A stretch of DNA of 6,577 nucleotides from Xanthobacteraceae bacterium (GTDB lineage: Bacteria; Pseudomonadota; Alphaproteobacteria; Rhizobiales; Xanthobacteraceae), in assembly GCA_030043175.1 (NCBI GenBank), contig JASHYD010001016.1:1-6577 (forward strand), in the 5' to 3' direction. Numbering within the stretch: position 1 is the first letter of the stretch; each line of letters opens with the position of its first letter. Both the position numbers and the translations under genes were made by a program. Of this stretch, positions 5,562 through 6,577 are shown in pieces. Below the pieces are notes generated by a model. The model saw nothing but the letters and a program-made list of their open reading frames with translations. It was not told the origin of the DNA and searched no databases.

Positions 5562-6577
5562 CTAATGGCCGATTACCGTCTGGAGTATCGTAGCGACTTC
5601 AGCGGAGGGGTGATTGTCCGCGCTGCCGGCCCGCCCCAAAGCCGCTTCGAGCGGCGACACGCGGCGGTCATCCATGACGGCGACTTCCGCCCCGTGATCG
5701 ATCAGATACTGGACCACGCGGGGCCATCCCCATTGCACCGCACCGAATAACGCGCTCTGCCCGCCCCGCTCCGGCAGCGTGCCACCACGCCCCATGCGCG
5801 TGGTCCTGCTCTTGACGTCGGTGATCCGCGCATTCACGTCGGCGCCGGCCGCCGACAGGATTTCGAGTGTCGCTATCGAACGATCCTGCGCATCATTGGC
5901 GTTGGGATTGAATCGCGGGCTGGGTTTCATGCCTAGCCCCGCGGCGGCCATCAGTGGCGTCACGCCCATCGCGTTGGGTACGTCGACACGCCCTCCGTAC
6001 TCCAGCAACAGCCGCACGGCCTCGCTGTCTTGTCCCGCAGCGGCGCGCAACAGAGGCGTGGCGCCGGTGGTTATGATCTCGTCGGCGAAGCGGCCGGAGT
6101 TGCCGCCGCGCCCGGGCCGGTGCATGTTCAACTGAGGATTGGGGTTGACGCCGGCGCCGAGAAAAAGTCGTGCGAGCTCGAGCGCGGTGGTCTTCGTCGT
6201 CACGATCGGCGGCCCGGTGCGTTCTGCGTAAGCGTCCAGACTGTACGTATTCATGTCGATCGCGGTGTACAGCGCGGTGCGGCCCCACCAGTCCCACAGA
6301 TGCGGATTGGCGCCGCGCTCGAACAGCAGCTTTGCCGTGTCGAATGCGAAATTATCGACGGCCACCATCAGCGGCGTCACACCGTCGGGGGTCGGCCGGT
6401 TGGGATCCGCGCCGGCATCCAGCAGGGCCTGCACGCAATCCGTACATCCCGAGCGCGCCGCATAGAGCAGCGGTGTCAGGCCGCCGGTCGGGCGATACTG
6501 ATTGCGCGGCTCGCCGGTCAACTGGCTCGGCCAGTCGTTGGCCAGCGCGCGGGCATTGACGTCCGCCTTATGGTCGA
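5562..6577 (-). CDS. Ankyrin-repeat protein, C-terminal part (5' end beyond window)
   Basis: The frame is open from the window edge to TAG at 5562-5564, giving 337 visible residues. The edge residues DHKADVNARALAND already form an ankyrin tail, so the start lies outside; the in-frame TTG at 6521 is not a real start. Ankyrin units begin near visible residues 33 (LTPLLYAARSG), 66 (VTPLMVAVDN), 99 (RTALYTAID), 172 (ATPLLRAAAG), 205 (VTPLMAAAGLG), 273 (QSALFGAVQWG) and 306 (VSPLEAALG, partial). Most have the usual LL-x-x-G-A-[DN]-[PV]-N ending. Units 3 and 5 carry long insertions, rich in Gly/Arg/Asn. Ankyrin stacks mediate protein binding; no catalytic or membrane part is visible and the partner is unknown. 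It is upstream of, and on the same strand as, the pseudogene tract, but nothing shows a shared function. Confidence 0.9.
   Translation of the reverse strand, partial: DHKADVNARALANDWPSQLTGEPRNQYRPTGGLTPLLYAARSGCTDCVQALLDAGADPNRPTPDGVTPLMVAVDNFAFDTAKLLFERGANPHLWDWWGRTALYTAIDMNTYSLDAYAERTGPPIVTTKTTALELARLFLGAGVNPNPQLNMHRPGRGGNSGRFADEIITTGATPLLRAAAGQDSEAVRLLLEYGGRVDVPNAMGVTPLMAAAGLGMKPSPRFNPNANDAQDRSIATLEILSAAGADVNARITDVKSRTTRMGRGGTLPERGGQSALFGAVQWGWPRVVQYLIDHGAEVAVMDDRRVSPLEAALGRAGSADNHPSAEVATILQTVIGH

Overview
The window is GC-rich and looks like a Gram-negative soil bacterium, probably an alphaproteobacterium (Rhizobiales / Bradyrhizobium-like). That placement is an inference from codon use, gene content and an exported Tat-type amidase; no rRNA or taxonomic marker is present.

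Left part (1-2034, + strand): the end of a nitrile-degradation operon. It holds the last 23 codons of the nitrile hydratase beta subunit, then a nitrile hydratase accessory (metallochaperone-like) protein, then an amidase-signature hydrolase with a twin-arginine signal. Together they would convert nitrile to amide to carboxylate plus ammonia. The alpha subunit lies outside the window.

Middle (2035-4144): a convergent gap of about 330 bp with a decayed, unassigned coding remnant on the - strand and a perfect 14-bp palindrome. It is followed by an intact - strand gene for a secreted DUF885-family protein with a metallopeptidase-like HExxPGH motif.

Right-centre (4137-5537, - strand): a gene graveyard. 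From left to right it holds a frameshifted VOC/glyoxalase-fold remnant whose tail overlaps the DUF885 start, a small hairpin, a thrice-frameshifted TPR-type C-terminus (like those ending large cyclase/ATPase regulators), and the N-terminal part of an IS605-type TnpB. The TnpB remnant has a mutated RuvC-I motif. It also appears to contain a 94-bp internal micro-inversion bounded by TCCCC/GGGGA, since one missing TnpB block is found on the opposite strand at exactly that place. Naive ORF calling would report a chimeric 285-aa 'hypothetical protein' here.

Right end (5562-6577, - strand): the C-terminal 337 residues of an ankyrin-repeat protein that runs off the window edge.

I see no clear undescribed system such as a defence island, CRISPR array or RNA element. 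The most unusual content is the layered decay and the micro-inversion in the TnpB remnant.
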